A stretch of DNA of 64,000 nucleotides from CAZBDU01 sp964490725. GTDB taxonomy: Bacteria; Spirochaetota; Spirochaetia; SZUA-6; DRHE01. A model generated the notes under the pieces. It was not told the DNA's origin. It searched no databases and was given only the letters and a program-made list of their open reading frames with translations. The stretch spans positions 124,001 to 188,000 of the forward strand of contig CAZBDU010000001.1 in the NCBI GenBank assembly GCA_964490725.1, read 5' to 3'. Shown in pieces: positions 7,357 to 15,296 of this stretch. How positions within the stretch are numbered: the first letter of the stretch is position 1; each line of letters begins with the position of its first letter. Position numbers and translations under genes: made by a program.

Positions 7357-8745
7357 ATGACGGTGCTCAAGCTGGGCGAGCGGGCCCTGGCCGAGCCGGA
7401 GAGCCTTCACACCCTGGGGGAGCTGCTGCGGGAGCGCCACCCCGACGGGTCCGCCTGCGTGGTGCTGGCGGGCCTTGCGGGCGTGGCAGCTCTGCTGGCG
7501 GAGGCGGCCCGCGCGGCGGAGCGCGGCGAGGCGGGGTTCGTCGAGCAGATCAACCAGGTCCGGGAGCGTCACCTGGCCTTCATCCGCCCGCTCTTCCCGG
7601 CCGCCCGCCAGGCGCGGGTCATCACCCCGGTCCAGATCCTGCTCAACGATCTGGAGGACGTCCTGCACGGGGTGCAGCTGATCCGCGAGTGCTCGCCGCG
7701 CACGATGGACCTGGTGGCCGGATTCGCCTCCCGCCTGGGCGCCGAGCTGGCCGCCCGCTACCTGGAGAACGTGGAGCTGCCGGTGCGCCAGGTGGACCCC
7801 TTCGCGCTGATCCGCACGATCCGCCGTCACGGGCACGTGCAGGTGCGCTTCGAGGAAACCTACGGGAGCATCCGTTCGGCCCTGGCAGGGGCCGGGCAGA
7901 TCGCCGTGGTGCCGGGCGGCCTGGGCGCCGGGGAGGATGGAGCGCCGGCGATGCTGCCGCACGACGGAGCGGACCTCACCGCCTCCCTGGTGGCGGCGGC
8001 GGTCCGGGCCGAGGAGATGGAGATTCTCACCGACGCCGACGGGGTCACCAGCGCCGATCCGAGCCTGGTGGGGTCGGCGTTCGTGATCGGCCACCTCAGC
8101 TATCAGGAGGCCATGGAGCTGGCGTACTTCGGAGCGCGGATCATTCATCCCCACGCCCTGATCCCCGCGCAGGAGCAGAACATTCCCGTGCGGATCCGCA
8201 ACATCCGCAATCCCGGCCAGGCGGGCACGCTGATCTCCGCCGGTGTGAGCCCGGAGAAGCGACAGGTGGCGGGCATCGCCTCCATCGACCGGGTGGCCCT
8301 GGTCAACATCGAGGGCGGGGGAATGGTCGGGGTTCCGGGCATCGCCGCCCGCATCTTCGGTGCCCTGGCGCGAGCCAGCGTGAACATCATGATGATCTCC
8401 CAGGCCTCTTCGGAGCACACCGTCTGCCTGGTCTTCCGCCAGCAGGAGGCCGAGCGGGCGCTTCAGGCGCTGCGCAGCGAGCTGGCTGCGGAGATCCAGG
8501 CCCATCAGATCCAGAGCTTCCAGCTCCGCAAGGAGCTGGCCATCATCGCCGTGATCGGTGAGAACATGCGCGGGACCCCGGGGATCTCCGGGAAGCTGTT
8601 CAGCGCCCTGGGGCAGGCGCAGGTCAACATCCTGGCCATCGCCCAGGGCTCCTCGGAGACGAACATCTCCTTCGTGATCGCCGGTGCCGATGAGACGATC
8701 GCCCTCCAGACGGTGCACCGGGCCTTTCTGGAGGATCGGGGTTGA
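7357..8745 (+). CDS. Aspartokinase homologue with altered active-site motifs
   Basis: A 462-residue protein of the aspartate kinase family, normally the first step of the Thr/Met/Lys pathway. The overall layout is intact: an amino acid kinase domain to about 300, SPRTMDL near 117, TDADGVTSADP near 225, and two C-terminal ACT domains (about 315-380 and 390-455), each with the SSE(H/T) ligand segment. Two hallmark motifs are altered. The N-terminal KFGG(T/S)S is KLGERA (only the Lys kept), and the GRGGSD loop reads PHDGAD near 200. Activity is therefore doubtful or changed. ATG 7357 aligns with the family start; ATG 7345 would add four residues but lies in a TAGTAT -10-like box. thrB and thrC follow with stop/start overlaps. 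Confidence 0.82.
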   Translation: MTVLKLGERALAEPESLHTLGELLRERHPDGSACVVLAGLAGVAALLAEAARAAERGEAGFVEQINQVRERHLAFIRPLFPAARQARVITPVQILLNDLEDVLHGVQLIRECSPRTMDLVAGFASRLGAELAARYLENVELPVRQVDPFALIRTIRRHGHVQVRFEETYGSIRSALAGAGQIAVVPGGLGAGEDGAPAMLPHDGADLTASLVAAAVRAEEMEILTDADGVTSADPSLVGSAFVIGHLSYQEAMELAYFGARIIHPHALIPAQEQNIPVRIRNIRNPGQAGTLISAGVSPEKRQVAGIASIDRVALVNIEGGGMVGVPGIAARIFGALARASVNIMMISQASSEHTVCLVFRQQEAERALQALRSELAAEIQAHQIQSFQLRKELAIIAVIGENMRGTPGISGKLFSALGQAQVNILAIAQGSSETNISFVIAGADETIALQTVHRAFLEDRG

Positions 8746-9689
8746 GCGGCCTGGATCGGGTCCGGGTGTTCGCACCGGCCACGGTGGCCAACGTGGCCTC
8801 CGGCTTCGACGTCCTGGGGTTCGCCCTCGAGAGGCCCGGCGACACGGTGATCCTGCAGCGCAAGGCCCGCAAGAGCGTGGACATCACCGCCATCGAGGGA
8901 GACGGCGGCAAGCTCCCGCGCCAGAGCCAGAAGAACACGGCCACGGTGGCCGTGGCCTCCTTCCTGGCTTCTCTGGGGTTTCCCTTCGGAGTGGACCTGG
9001 TTCTGCGCAAGGGGATGCCCTTGAGCTCCGGGCTGGGCAGCTCCGCGGCCAGCTCGGTGGCCGCGGTGGTCGCGGCCAACCTCCTGGCGGGAAGCCCCAT
9101 GAGCCCGCGGGAGCTGCTCCCCTTCACCCTGCAGGCCGAAGAGGTGGCGTGCGGGTCCGCCCATGCGGACAACGTGGCCCCCGCGCTACTGGGGGGGTTC
9201 GTGCTCGTCCGCAGCTACGAGCCCCTGGACATCGTGCGGCTGCCGGTGCCGGCCGGCCTGGCCGCGGCGGTGGTGCATCCCCACACCGAGATCAAGACCG
9301 AGGACGCCCGGCGCATCCTCAAGAAGGAGCTGCGCCTGAGCGACGCCATCCGCCAGTGGGGCAACCTGGCCGCCCTGGTGGCGGCCCTGTACCAGGAGGA
9401 TCTGGCGCTCCTGGGCCGCTCCCTCCAGGACGTGGTGGCCGAGCCGCGGCGGGCCCTGCTCATCCCGGGCTTTCCGCAGGCCAAAGAGGCGGCCCTGGCC
9501 GGAGGCGCCCTGGGCTGCTCGATCTCGGGGTCGGGACCCTCGGTGTTCTCCCTCTGCGCCTCCCTGGAGGTCGCGCGCCAGGCGGGTGAGGCCATGCAGC
9601 GGGCGTTCCGGGCCGAGGGGCTGGGCTCCGACCTCTACGTGTCCCCGGTGAACGAGAGCGGCCCTGCCGTCCTCCCGGAGGCCCCTTGA
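8742..9689 (+). CDS. thrB: Homoserine kinase
   Basis: A 315-residue GHMP kinase that phosphorylates homoserine in threonine synthesis. The start has the family signature APATVANVASGFDVLGFAL (about 11-29). The ATP-binding loop is PLSSGLGSSAASSVAA (about 91-106), HADN follows near 147, and motif 3 is CSISGSGPSVFSL near 263. The likely start is TTG 8742, overlapping the previous stop as TTGA. Such overlap suggests coupled translation. The length is normal. Confidence 0.93.
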   Translation: MSGLDRVRVFAPATVANVASGFDVLGFALERPGDTVILQRKARKSVDITAIEGDGGKLPRQSQKNTATVAVASFLASLGFPFGVDLVLRKGMPLSSGLGSSAASSVAAVVAANLLAGSPMSPRELLPFTLQAEEVACGSAHADNVAPALLGGFVLVRSYEPLDIVRLPVPAGLAAAVVHPHTEIKTEDARRILKKELRLSDAIRQWGNLAALVAALYQEDLALLGRSLQDVVAEPRRALLIPGFPQAKEAALAGGALGCSISGSGPSVFSLCASLEVARQAGEAMQRAFRAEGLGSDLYVSPVNESGPAVLPEAP

Positions 9690-10996
9690 CCTTTCGCAGC
9701 ACCCGTTGCCAGGCCTCCGGCGGAGAGGTGAGCTTCCGCCAGGCCATCTTCACCGGCCTGGCCCCGGACGGCGGTCTCTACCACCCCACCCGGCAGCCGG
9801 ATCTCCGCCCCCTGCTGGCGCGCTTCGACGGGCGCACGGCGTTCCAGGACATGGCGCAGGAAATGACCGTCGAGCTCCTGGGAGAGGAGCTCGACCGGGA
9901 AGCCGCCGGGAGGGTGGTCCGCAGGGCCTTCACCTTCTGGCCCGAGCTGCGGCCCCTCACGGACGCCGTCTCCCTGCTGGAGCTCTTTCACGGCCCCACC
10001 GGCGCCTTCAAGGACTTCGGCGCCGCCTTCCTGGCCTCCGTGATGGAGGAGTTCCTGGCCGACCAGGGGCAACGCGCCGTGGTGCTGGTGGCCACCTCCG
10101 GAGACACCGGCGGCGCCGTGGCCAGGGCCTTCCACGGGCGGCGCAACGTTGAGGTGGTCATTCTCTATCCTTCCGGGCGGGTGAGCCCGCTGCAGGAGAA
10201 GCAGCTCACCACCCTGGGAGGCAACGTAACCGCTCTGGAGGTGAGGGGCAGCTTCGACGACTGCCAGCGACTGGTGAAGGAGGCGTTCCTGGACCGCCGC
10301 CTCCGCCAGGGGCTGCGCCTGACCTCGGCCAACTCCATCAACCTGGGCCGCCTCCTCCCCCAGGCCTTCTACTACGTATATGCCGCCACCCGGCTGCCCC
10401 CGCCCCGCCGGCCCCTGATCTTCTGCGTGCCCAGCGGTAACTTCGGCAACCTCACCGCCGGCGTGTACGCCTGGCAGTGGGGCCTGCCGGTGGAGCTGTT
10501 CCTGGCGGCCACCAATGTCAACGACGTGGTCCCGGAGTACCTGCGCACCGGAGTGTTCCAGCCCCGCGCCTCCCGGAGGACCCTGTCCAGCGCCATGGAT
10601 GTGGGTGACCCCAGCAACCTGGAGCGCCTCATGGCCGTGTTCCGGGGACGGGTGGAGGCCATGCGTGCCTTGATTCGCGCGGCCAGCATCACCGACGGGG
10701 AAACCCGCGACACCATCGCCCGAGTGTGGACCGAGCACGGCGTGCTGGTGGACCCGCACACCGCCGTGGGAGTGCTGGCGGCCCAGCGCCTGGCCCCGGC
10801 GGAGGGGGCCGGCCGGGTCGTCGTGCTGGCCACCGCCCACCCGGGAAAGTTCCCCGAGGTGGTGCGGGAGGTCACCGGTGCGGAGCCGCCCCTGCCCGAC
10901 ACCCTGGCCCGCCTGCTGCCCCTGCCCAAGCAGTCGCTGCTCCTGGAGCCGCGACTGCCGGAGCTGAGACGTGTCCTGGAGTCGCGCTACGGCTGA
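9686..10996 (+). CDS. thrC: Threonine synthase
   Basis: A 436-residue PLP enzyme converting O-phosphohomoserine to threonine. The Schiff-base lysine sits in HGPTGAFKDFGA (about 101-112). The phosphate-binding loop is ATSGDTGGAVARAF near 132, and FCVPSGNFGNLTAG near 246 is typical of the long ThrC subgroup. The start is TTG 9686, again overlapping the upstream stop as TTGA. This is the last gene of the operon; a GC-rich hairpin follows directly. Confidence 0.94.
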   Translation: MTFRSTRCQASGGEVSFRQAIFTGLAPDGGLYHPTRQPDLRPLLARFDGRTAFQDMAQEMTVELLGEELDREAAGRVVRRAFTFWPELRPLTDAVSLLELFHGPTGAFKDFGAAFLASVMEEFLADQGQRAVVLVATSGDTGGAVARAFHGRRNVEVVILYPSGRVSPLQEKQLTTLGGNVTALEVRGSFDDCQRLVKEAFLDRRLRQGLRLTSANSINLGRLLPQAFYYVYAATRLPPPRRPLIFCVPSGNFGNLTAGVYAWQWGLPVELFLAATNVNDVVPEYLRTGVFQPRASRRTLSSAMDVGDPSNLERLMAVFRGRVEAMRALIRAASITDGETRDTIARVWTEHGVLVDPHTAVGVLAAQRLAPAEGAGRVVVLATAHPGKFPEVVREVTGAEPPLPDTLARLLPLPKQSLLLEPRLPELRRVLESRYG

Positions 10997-10997
10997 A

Positions 10998-11028
10998 GCC
11001 GCTGCACCGGCCCGGCCGGCGCAGCGGC
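10998..11028. terminator. Possible bidirectional hairpin between convergent genes
   Basis: Perfect 8-base arms GCCGCTGC and GCAGCGGC with a 15-base GC-rich loop, lying between the convergent thrC and HD-protein genes. There is no T run, so intrinsic termination is uncertain. Confidence 0.35.
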
Positions 11029-11056
11029 CGCCCCGGCGTCGGCGGTGTGCCGAGCC

Positions 11057-12148
11057 CTACCGCCCCTTGCGCTTCTGCTTCTTCCCGTCGGTGCGTCGGT
11101 AGGGGTTGGCCCTGTTCCTGAGGAAGGTGCGGTAAACCCTGCAGGCCTCGTAGTAGCCGTCGGGACCCCAGTAGGAGGCGGACAGGTCCGCCCGGTAGAG
11201 CTCCAGCAGCGCAGGGAACAGGGGCGAGCCCATGACGCGCTCGCTGCGGTAGAGCGGCAGCTGCGGGAGGGCGGCGGGCATCATGTGATAGCGCACCAGA
11301 AAGGTCACCTGCCGGACCGTCTCGGGGGAAAAGCCCAGGCGGCCCAGGAATCGTGCGGCGATCTCGGCGCCCAGCTCGGCGTGGCGGTCGAAGGGCTTCT
11401 CCGCCGTGGCGGTGGCTGCGGGCTTGCCGACGTCGTGGAGCAGCAGCCCCAGGGAGAGCACCGGGTCCAGATCCTTGCGGTACTGGAAGGTTTCCAGGGT
11501 ATGGGCCCAGACATCCCCTTCAGGGTGGTAGTCCTTCACGTGCGGGATGGAGGCCATGGCATCGATCTCCGGCCAGAACGCCGCAATGAAGCCCGCGGCG
11601 GACAGCAGGTGCAGGCCCTTCTCCGGGTGCTCTCCCGCCAGGATCCCCAGGAGGATCTCCCGCTGCAGCGCCGCCTCGGGCCGGGGGAACCGGCCCTCCG
11701 GGGACACCTCATCGGCGGCAATCTCGTAGTGGTAGCGGGATACCAGCCTGGCCGCCTCGGCCAGGCGCAGCAGCAGGGGGCTTCCGTTCTGCACTACCAG
11801 CTCCTCACGGCGGAGGTCCGGATACACCCCGTGAGGATCCAGAAAGCTGTCCCTGGTGGGATCGTAGAGCAGCTCCTGGACGGAGAACACCCGCGGCTCC
11901 AGCGGACCGGCCCCGTCGTCGCAGCTGAACAGGTAGCTCACGCCGCCTTCCTCGACGCAGGCGTCCTCGTAGGGGCCGCCGGGGTAGCGGAGATCCTCGA
12001 ACAGCCGGGCCAGATCCACCAGCGAGGAATCGGTGCGCACGTAGCGGGGTCCCGGAGCCGTGAGGCGGAAGTAGCGGTCCAGGGCCGAGTAGCTCTGCAG
12101 CCAGACCCGGTGGCCGGCGCCGATGAGGATATCCAGGGGGCTCGCCAT
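11057..12148 (-). CDS. HD-domain protein related to CCA-adding/poly(A) polymerases, catalytic head degenerate
   Basis: A 363-residue protein. The HD phosphohydrolase core contains HVKDYHPEGDVWAHTL (about 200-215), LLLHDVGKP (about 230-238) and a later DRHAELGAE, the arrangement seen in the C-terminal half of bacterial tRNA nucleotidyltransferases. The N-terminal part resembles their head domain in order (DILIGAGHRVWLQ, then LARLFEDLRY, then FSVQELLYDPTRDSFLDPHG). It lacks a recognisable GGxVRD and the DxD metal pair, so nucleotidyl transfer looks lost. It may be a phosphohydrolase or an RNA-binding relic. It lies downstream of serS on the same strand with a 73-base gap. Confidence 0.75.
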   Translation of the reverse strand: MASPLDILIGAGHRVWLQSYSALDRYFRLTAPGPRYVRTDSSLVDLARLFEDLRYPGGPYEDACVEEGGVSYLFSCDDGAGPLEPRVFSVQELLYDPTRDSFLDPHGVYPDLRREELVVQNGSPLLLRLAEAARLVSRYHYEIAADEVSPEGRFPRPEAALQREILLGILAGEHPEKGLHLLSAAGFIAAFWPEIDAMASIPHVKDYHPEGDVWAHTLETFQYRKDLDPVLSLGLLLHDVGKPAATATAEKPFDRHAELGAEIAARFLGRLGFSPETVRQVTFLVRYHMMPAALPQLPLYRSERVMGSPLFPALLELYRADLSASYWGPDGYYEACRVYRTFLRNRANPYRRTDGKKQKRKGR

Positions 12149-12221
12149 GGTCGCTTCTCTTACCTATAGGATAAGGAAGAAGGGATCGGCGGTCTATACC
12201 CGCAGAGCGCGACGGTCCGCT

Positions 12222-13502
12222 TCAGGCCCCGGGGACAGGGATACTTTCGAAGCCGGCGTAGCGGGCCAGGGCGGCGGGCAGCCGCACCGACCCGTCGGCC
12301 TGCTGGAAGTTCTCCAGCAGGGCGATCAGGGTGCGGGAGACGGCCAGGGCGGTCCCGTTGAGCATGTGGACGAACAGGTTCCTTCCCTCCTGCCGGAAGC
12401 GGATCCCCAGGCGCCGGGCCTGATAGTCGGTGCAGTTCGATGCGCTGGTGACTTCACCCCAATTCCCCCCCTCGCCCCGCCCCGGCATCCAGGCCTCGAT
12501 GTCGAACTTTCGGTAGGCGGGAGCGCCCAGATCCGCCGTGCAGGTGTCCACCACGCGGTAGGGGATCTCCAGGCCCCGGTAGATCCGCTCCTCAAGACCC
12601 AGCAGATAGCCGTGCAGCTCTTCGGACCGCTCGGGCCGGCAGAAGATGAACATCTCCAGCTTTGTGAACTGGTGCACCCGGTACAGCCCCTTGGAGTATT
12701 GCCCCGCGGCGCCCGCCTCGCGGCGGAAGCAGTGAGAGAGGCCCGCCATCTTGACCGGCAGGTCCTCGGCCGCCATGATCTGGCCGGCATGGTAGCCGCC
12801 CAGGGTGATCTCGGCGGTCCCCACCAGACAGGTTCCCGTGCCCTCCAGGGTGTAGATGTTCGATTCCTCGCCCCTGGGGTTGAAGCCGATCCCCTCGACG
12901 ATCTCCTCCCTGGCGATGTCGGGGGTGATGGTCAGGGTGAAGCCCTCCGCTGTGAGCAGGTCCATGGCGTAGCGCAGGAGGGCCATCTCGAGGGCCACCG
13001 CCTGGTTCTTGAGGTAGTAGAACTTGGGTCCGCTCACCCTGGCGGCCGTCTCGAAGTCCAGGAGCTGGAGGCGCTGTCCGATCTGCAGGTGATCCTGAGC
13101 GGGGAAGGAGAAGGACGGCGGCGTTCCCCAGCGCGAAAGCTCCCGGTTGCCCTCCTCCCCGGCGCCCACCGGGACCTCGGGATGGGTCAGGTTGGGGATC
13201 CTCCTCGCTTCCTCCAGCAGCTGACCCTCGGTTTCCTCCAGCAGGGCCTCCCCCGCCGCGATCCGCTCCTTCAGCCGCCTGCCCTCCTCGATCAGCTCCT
13301 GCCGTTTCTCCCCGGGCAGCTTCTGCTTCATGGCCCTGGCGTTGTCGTTGCGGCTCCGGCGCAGGGACTCGATCTCCCGGATGAGGCCGCCGCGTTTGTC
13401 GTAGAGGGCCGCCACGCGGTCCGGATCGGCATCGACCTGGCGGTTGCGGGTGTTCTCTCTAACCAGCTCGAGATTGTCGCGAAGGAAGCGCAGGTCCAGC
13501 AT
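12222..13502 (-). CDS. serS: Seryl-tRNA synthetase
   Basis: A 426-residue class II synthetase. The N-terminal tRNA-binding coiled coil (about 1-105) begins LDLRFLRDNLELVRENTRNR. Motif 2 lies in SHCFRREAGAAGQYSKGLYRVHQF and motif 3 is at the C-terminus (NGTALAVSRTLIALLE). GEVTSASNCTDYQARRLGIR carries the serine-site residues. It charges tRNA-Ser and tRNA-Sec. A promoter reads TTGCCA, 17 bases, TAGTAT, ending 9 bases before the ATG with no Shine-Dalgarno sequence. Confidence 0.97.
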   Translation of the reverse strand: MLDLRFLRDNLELVRENTRNRQVDADPDRVAALYDKRGGLIREIESLRRSRNDNARAMKQKLPGEKRQELIEEGRRLKERIAAGEALLEETEGQLLEEARRIPNLTHPEVPVGAGEEGNRELSRWGTPPSFSFPAQDHLQIGQRLQLLDFETAARVSGPKFYYLKNQAVALEMALLRYAMDLLTAEGFTLTITPDIAREEIVEGIGFNPRGEESNIYTLEGTGTCLVGTAEITLGGYHAGQIMAAEDLPVKMAGLSHCFRREAGAAGQYSKGLYRVHQFTKLEMFIFCRPERSEELHGYLLGLEERIYRGLEIPYRVVDTCTADLGAPAYRKFDIEAWMPGRGEGGNWGEVTSASNCTDYQARRLGIRFRQEGRNLFVHMLNGTALAVSRTLIALLENFQQADGSVRLPAALARYAGFESIPVPGA

Positions 13503-13511
13503 AGTGACAGG

Positions 13512-13540
13512 ATACTAACGGAAGCGCATGCCGGTGGCAA
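13512..13540 (-). promoter_or_regulatory. serS promoter
   Basis: Minus strand TTGCCA (13540-13535), 17-base spacer, TAGTAT (13517-13512). The predicted leader is about 3 bases. Confidence 0.55.
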
Positions 13541-13564
13541 GCGGCCCCGTGTCTTGCGCCGCCG

Positions 13565-13933
13565 CTACGAACGGGTCCGCCGGCACTCGGTGCAACCCAG
13601 AACGTGGACGTGCGTGCGCCCGGCGCTGCGCCACATCTTGGCGATCACGAACCCCTCGGCGGGCAGCTCGGTCCGGCAGACCGGACAACGGCGCGGCCGC
13701 CTGCCGGAGCCGTAGCAGTAGGGGCAACCGAACAGGTGCGTCAGCTGCTCCTCCCCGCCCCGATACACGATCGAACGCACCCGCTCGCCCTGCTGCAGCC
13801 TGGAGCCGCACAGAGGGCAGTCCCTGGGGCGCCGGGGCTCATCCGTCCGCCGCTCTTTCTCTCCGCCGCGGGCGAACAGCAGCACCAGCAGGGCGATGAT
13901 CAGGACGCACAGCAGGAGGACGGCGGCGAAGAT
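13565..13933 (-). CDS. Membrane-anchored double zinc-ribbon protein
   Basis: The body encodes two CxxC...CxxC zinc-ribbon-like units (CPLCGSRL, CPYCYGSG, CPVCRTEL, CTECRRT). From 13933 the frame reads DIFAAVLLLCVLIIALLVLLF, a convincing membrane helix, before the ribbons. No ATG/GTG/TTG exists before that helix: the first conventional start is GTG 13885, inside its end. A GGAG site sits 6 bases before an ATC codon at 13933, so ATC initiation, an unrecognised start or a sequence error is possible. From 13933 the product has 122 residues, from 13885 it has 106. The same frame runs upstream, past a TAG at 13951, into the 47-residue protein. Function unknown; the ribbons suggest a metal-bound structural or RNA/protein-binding module. 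Confidence 0.6.
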   Translation of the reverse strand: MFAAVLLLCVLIIALLVLLFARGGEKERRTDEPRRPRDCPLCGSRLQQGERVRSIVYRGGEEQLTHLFGCPYCYGSGRRPRRCPVCRTELPAEGFVIAKMWRSAGRTHVHVLGCTECRRTRS

Positions 13934-13948
13934 GTCCGACTCCGGCGG

Positions 13949-14092
13949 CTAGCGCTTGTTGCCGCGGGGACCCCGCGTCGGCTTGCCCCGAGTGCCGTGC
14001 ACCAGTCTTCCTGACTGTCTGAGGAGCGTTCGCATCGATTCCTTCTGGGCGGAAACGCTGATCTGCGGGGCCTTCTTGTGACGTCGCTTCAT
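13949..14092 (-). CDS. Small basic protein (47 aa), unknown
   Basis: A 47-residue, strongly basic peptide. It starts MKRRHKKAPQISVSAQKE and ends in a Gly/Arg/Lys-rich tail (GTRGKPTRGPRGNKR). The ATG at 14092 is preceded by GGGAGG at 5-base spacing, a strong ribosome site, which is the main support for this gene. The composition suggests binding to RNA or the ribosome, but no family is recognised. Its TAG stop (13951-13949) is in the same frame as the downstream zinc-ribbon protein, only five codons before that protein's apparent start. Confidence 0.55.
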   Translation of the reverse strand: MKRRHKKAPQISVSAQKESMRTLLRQSGRLVHGTRGKPTRGPRGNKR

Positions 14093-14149
14093 GGATCCTC
14101 CCGACTTCCCACCTGGTTCCCACATCAATGGTAGCTCCTCCGGGAACGG

Positions 14150-14178
14150 TTGGCAACCGGCACCGATGGGGCTACAGT
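14150..14178 (+). promoter_or_regulatory. rsmI promoter
   Basis: TTGGCA, 17-base spacer, TACAGT. The -10 box ends 6 bases before the rsmI ATG, so the mRNA should start at the A of the ATG. Confidence 0.6.
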
Positions 14179-14184
14179 TGTGCC

Positions 14185-14931
14185 ATGGGCGTCCTGTACG
14201 TGGTGGCCACCCCGATCGGCAACCTGGAAGACATCTCCGGGCGGGCCCTGCGCATCCTGGGGGAGGTGGACCTGATCGCCTGCGAGGACACCCGCCAGAC
14301 CCGCAAGCTGCTGGGCCGCTACGGGATCCGCACGGCCCTGGTTCCCTACCACGCTCACAACCAGCAGCGCGCAGGGGAGCGGATCCTGGCCGTTCTGAGC
14401 TCCGGCGGCCGGGTGGCGCTGGTGAGCGACGGGGGCACCCCCGGGGTCTCCGACCCCGGGGCCGCGCTGGTGCGGCTGGCGCGGGAGCAGGCGGTTCGGG
14501 TGGTGCCGGTGCCCGGTCCTTCGGCGCTGGCGGCGATCCTGAGCGTCTCCGGGGAGGGGCTTTCCGGGGTCACCTTCGGGGGGTTTCTCTCTCCCAGGAG
14601 GGGGCGGCGCCGGCGCCGGCTGGGGGAGCTGCTCGCCGGTGGGGAGGCGGTGGTGCTGTTCGAATCGCCGCACCGCATCATGGTCCTGCTCCAGGACCTG
14701 AAGGAGTTGGCTCCCCGCCGGGGGGTGCTCATCGGCCGGGAGATGACGAAGGTCCACGAGGAGTTTCTGGAAGGTTTTCCCGACCGGCTCTTGACGGAGC
14801 TCGCGCAAAGAACGAAGATAGTGGGTGAGTTCAGCGTGTTCGTCCGGCCTTCGGCAAAAAGGTTCAAGTTGAATCCGGCCGGTGACGATACTGGAAACGA
14901 AAGGACGGCTCGAGGGGACGATGACGGTTGA
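14185..14931 (+). CDS. rsmI: 16S rRNA (cytidine1402-2'-O)-methyltransferase
   Basis: A 248-residue tetrapyrrole-methylase-fold enzyme that 2'-O-methylates C1402 in the 16S rRNA decoding centre. Motifs visible: YVVATPIGNLEDIS (about 5-18), LIACEDTRQTRKLL, SDGGTPGVSDPG (about 83-94), VPVPGPSALAAIL and FESPHRI. ATG 14185 aligns exactly with the family start; an upstream in-frame GTG-type extension would lie within the promoter. flgM overlaps its last 11 bases. Confidence 0.95.
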   Translation: MGVLYVVATPIGNLEDISGRALRILGEVDLIACEDTRQTRKLLGRYGIRTALVPYHAHNQQRAGERILAVLSSGGRVALVSDGGTPGVSDPGAALVRLAREQAVRVVPVPGPSALAAILSVSGEGLSGVTFGGFLSPRRGRRRRRLGELLAGGEAVVLFESPHRIMVLLQDLKELAPRRGVLIGREMTKVHEEFLEGFPDRLLTELAQRTKIVGEFSVFVRPSAKRFKLNPAGDDTGNERTARGDDDG

Positions 14932-15208
14932 CAGAATTGGCCCGGTAGACCCGATTCACAACCCCAAGAAGGTGAAGGGCGCCGGCAAGGCGCGCCAGGG
15001 CGGAGGTACCGATTCCGTGAGCTTCTCCGCTGAGGCAAAATCCAAGGCAGAGGTGTTCCACGCCACCGAGCTGGCCAAGGGAGCCCCCGAGGTCCGCTGG
15101 GATCGGGTCCAGGAGGTGAAGAAGAAGCTCCAGGATCCTTCCTACATCTCCGACAAGGTGGTGGAGAGCGTCGCCGACAGACTGATGGAGCACTTCGGGA
15201 TCGGTTGA
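14921..15208 (+). CDS. flgM: FlgM-like anti-sigma-28 factor
   Basis: A 95-residue protein with the two-part layout of FlgM. The N-terminus (DRIGPVDPIHNPKKVKG) is disordered and Lys/Gly-rich. The C-terminal region (about 42-95) is helical, with VRWDRVQEVKKKLQDPSYISDKVVESVADRLMEHF matching the sigma-binding R(V)xxIKxxIxxGxYxxdxxxvAxxll pattern. FlgM binds FliA until the flagellar hook is complete, then is exported. GAGG precedes the ATG by 6 bases, and the gene overlaps rsmI by 11 bases. No other flagellar gene is adjacent; in a spirochaete the flagella would be periplasmic. Confidence 0.8.
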   Translation: MTVDRIGPVDPIHNPKKVKGAGKARQGGGTDSVSFSAEAKSKAEVFHATELAKGAPEVRWDRVQEVKKKLQDPSYISDKVVESVADRLMEHFGIG

Positions 15209-15296
15209 GCCCCGACCATATCCGGATACCGCGGCGGAGGGTCTTGAGTCAGGATTCTCCGCCTTTGTTTTCCATGGGGACGAATGGGGACGGAAT

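Noticed and set aside
6910..8775. 621-residue minus-strand frame opposite the aspartokinase homologue
   Set aside because: The opposite strand encodes a recognisable kinase with ACT domains; the antisense frame has no family pattern.
9635..10840. 401-residue minus-strand frame opposite thrC
   Set aside because: His/Gln/Gly-rich shadow of threonine synthase.
12123..13715. 530-residue plus-strand frame opposite serS
   Set aside because: serS on the minus strand has all motifs; the frame is a shadow.
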